Assembly: GCF_900475285.1 (NCBI RefSeq)
Contig: NZ_LS483370.1
Coordinates: 2,184,001-2,248,000, forward strand
DNA length: 64,000 nt
Direction of reading: 5' to 3'
Source: Pseudomonas taetrolens
GTDB taxonomy: Bacteria; Pseudomonadota; Gammaproteobacteria; Pseudomonadales; Pseudomonadaceae
Shown: one piece after another, positions 62,472-64,000 of the stretch
How positions within the stretch are numbered: position 1 is the first letter of the stretch
Layout: every line of letters starts with the position of its first letter
Notes under the pieces: model-generated
What the model was told of the DNA's origin: nothing
The model's input: only the letters and a program-made list of their open reading frames with translations
Databases searched by the model: none
Program-made: the position numbers and the translations under genes

Positions 62472-63541
62472 GCGAATATTTACAAACAGCGCTGACCGAG
62501 GCGCTGGGTTGCCGCTATCCCATCGTGCAAACCGCGATGGGTTGGGTGGCGGATGCCAATCTGGTGGTCGCCAGCACGCGGGCCGGAGCCTTTGGCTTTT
62601 TGGCCGGAGCCACGATTGCTACCGATGCGCTGGAGGCAGAAATCCAGCGCGTGATTGAAGCCACCGGCGGCAGCAACTTCGGCCTGAATTTTCATATGTT
62701 TCAGGAGAACGCGGCGCAATGCGTCGACCTGGCCATTGAATACCGTTTGCGTGCCGTGAGTTATGGCCGCGGCCCGGATCGTCAGACCATCGACCGCTTT
62801 AAAAAGGCCGGGGTGCTGTGTATTCCGACCGTGGGCGCGGTCAAGCATGCGGTCAAGGCGGTTGAGCTGGGGGCCGACATGATCACCGTGCAGGGGGGCG
62901 AAGGGGGCGGCCATACCGGCGGCGTACCGAGCACCATTTTGCTGCCGCAGGTGCTGGATGCCGTAGGCGTCCCGGTGATCGCGGCCGGTGGTTATTCCAC
63001 TGGCCGTGGTCTGGCCGGGGCGTTGGCCACGGGGGCTGCCGGGATTGCCATGGGGACGCGGTTCTTGATGACCCGCGAATCGCCCACGCCCCTTGCGACA
63101 CTGGAGCGTTACGTAAAGGTCGCCGACCCGCAGCAGATCCGGGTGACCACAGCGGTGGATGGCATGCGCCACCGAATGATCGAGAACGCGTTTATCAATC
63201 GCCTGGAAAAAGCCAGCGCCTTTGGCCGCCTGCGCATCGCCCTGGGGAGTGCCTGGCAATGGAAGCAACAGACCGGCATGAGCCTGGGCCACATGCTCAG
63301 CGTGTTTGCGCAGTCGGTGAAGGAAGATCCGGGGGCGTTGTCGCAGACCGTAATGGCGGCCAACCAGCCGGTGTTATTACAGCGTTCGATGGTGGACGGT
63401 GTCCCTGACGAAGGGATTTTGCCTTGCGGCCAGGTGGCGGCGGCGATTGGCGAACTGAAAAGCTGCCAGGCACTGATCGAAGACATGGTGCAAGAGGCTG
63501 AACGGTGTTTGCGGGCGGTCGCTGCCCGCCACGCCGTGTAG
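62468..63541 (+). CDS. ipdC: IpdC-type flavin reductase of the C/D-ring pathway
   Basis: A 357-residue nitronate monooxygenase-like FMN protein. Its start LTEALGCRYPIVQTAMGWVADANLV, the FMN loop IVQ/TVQGGEGGGHTGG, PVIAAGGYSTGRGLA and GAAGIAMGTRFL match IpdC more closely than true nitronate monooxygenases such as that at 11063. IpdC reduces or moves a double bond in (7aS)-HIEC-CoA-type intermediates before ring opening. It is the last gene of the hsaC unit. Confidence 0.88.
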   Translation: MSEYLQTALTEALGCRYPIVQTAMGWVADANLVVASTRAGAFGFLAGATIATDALEAEIQRVIEATGGSNFGLNFHMFQENAAQCVDLAIEYRLRAVSYGRGPDRQTIDRFKKAGVLCIPTVGAVKHAVKAVELGADMITVQGGEGGGHTGGVPSTILLPQVLDAVGVPVIAAGGYSTGRGLAGALATGAAGIAMGTRFLMTRESPTPLATLERYVKVADPQQIRVTTAVDGMRHRMIENAFINRLEKASAFGRLRIALGSAWQWKQQTGMSLGHMLSVFAQSVKEDPGALSQTVMAANQPVLLQRSMVDGVPDEGILPCGQVAAAIGELKSCQALIEDMVQEAERCLRAVAARHAV

Positions 63542-63554
63542 CGCCCTCAGCATG

Positions 63555-63581
63555 CTCGCGATGACGCGCCGTCACCGCGAG
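63555..63581. terminator. Hairpin between convergent ipdC and oxidoreductase genes
   Basis: CTCGCG-ATGACG and CGTCAC-CGCGAG pair closely. No T-run follows, so it is only a possible terminator or extragenic palindrome. Confidence 0.45.
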
Positions 63582-63592
63582 CCAAGGCCAGG

Positions 63593-64000
63593 TTACAGCG
63601 TTACCCAGCGCTGCTCCTGCGCCGCTACGCGAATGGCGCTGGCCAGGCGTTCGACCTGCCAGGCCTCTTCAAAGTCAGGGCCTGGAGCCGGTTGACCGGT
63701 ACAGGCCTGGATTACCGCATGGACTTCCAGGGTTTTCAGTTCGTTGTAGCCCAGTTGATGGCCTGCGGCCGGACTGAAAGCGGCATAACCGGGCAATGCC
63801 GGCCCCGCCAGCAGCCGCTCGAATCCGCCTTGCCCCTGTTTGCACAGTTGCAGCTCATTCAAGCGTTCCTGGTCGAATTTCAGGGTGCCCAGGGTGCCGC
63901 TGATTTCAAAGCTCAAATGATTTTTGTAGCCGTGCTTGAGCCAGCTGCTGCTGAACGTGCCGCGTGCGCCATTGCTAAAACGCAACAGGGCGTGGGTCTG
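63593..64000 (-). CDS. Gfo/Idh/MocA-family oxidoreductase, C-terminal part
   Basis: The frame is open to the right edge, so this is the last 135 or so residues of a longer protein. It shows the substrate-domain strands of the family: LLRFSNGARGTFSSSW, NHLSFEISGTLGTLKFDQE and the closing FEEAWQVERLASAIRVAAQ helix. These are NAD(P)-dependent sugar or inositol dehydrogenases. It is convergent with ipdC and has no evident link to the steroid pathway. Confidence 0.75.
   Translation of the reverse strand, partial: QTHALLRFSNGARGTFSSSWLKHGYKNHLSFEISGTLGTLKFDQERLNELQLCKQGQGGFERLLAGPALPGYAAFSPAAGHQLGYNELKTLEVHAVIQACTGQPAPGPDFEEAWQVERLASAIRVAAQEQRWVTL

Overview
The window looks like a Pseudomonas chromosome segment. 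It is GC-rich, carries REP-type palindromes, and has small proteins, a tRNA-Gln and cell-wall enzymes of the kind found in that genus. This assignment rests on sequence character only; no search was run.

Layout. (1) 1-12.1 kb is ordinary or accessory chromosome: a frameshifted histidine kinase, a two-domain KaiC-like ATPase with a small partner, periplasmic Cu/Zn superoxide dismutase, an alpha/beta hydrolase, a decayed cho nuclease gene, an AraC regulator, an AhpD-like protein, small unknown proteins, tRNA-Gln, two divergent L,D-transpeptidase-type genes and a nitronate monooxygenase. (2) About 12.1-63.5 kb is one very large catabolic region for steroids, most likely bile acids. (3) After 63.59 kb a Gfo/Idh/MocA oxidoreductase runs off the right edge.

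How the catabolic genes fit together. Side-chain removal: a FATP-type acyl-CoA ligase (51430), an aldehyde dehydrogenase (18357), an SCPx-type thiolase (56225) with a DUF35-MaoC fusion (57442), and a second set made of a MaoC-DUF35 fusion, a small MaoC, an Ltp2-like aldolase and acyl-CoA dehydrogenases (31645-36533). Nucleus oxidation: a 3beta/17beta-HSD-like SDR, KstD, a Kst4D/TesI-like enzyme, and a KshB-like reductase. Rings A/B by the 9,10-seco route: HsaA, HsaB (with a MarR-like tail), HsaC, HsaD, then 2-hydroxydienoate hydratase, aldolase and acylating acetaldehyde dehydrogenase. Rings C/D: FadD3-like ligase, IpdA, IpdB, IpdC, crotonases and two acyl-CoA dehydrogenase subunits. Bile-acid-specific candidates are an HdhA-like 7alpha-HSD, two further SDRs, a SnoaL-fold protein, two old-yellow-enzyme relatives and a Tat-exported amidase. 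Uptake candidates are DUF1329 and DUF1302 envelope proteins and two paralogous MFS carriers.

Regulation. A 19-bp motif, TTAGTCY-N5-GACGATG or its reverse, lies 54-94 bp upstream of the first gene of every main catabolic transcription unit (eight sites, some bidirectional). No dedicated regulator of the cluster is encoded here. The Rieske oxygenase KshA, a ketosteroid isomerase and an RND/MMPL partner were also not found in the window.
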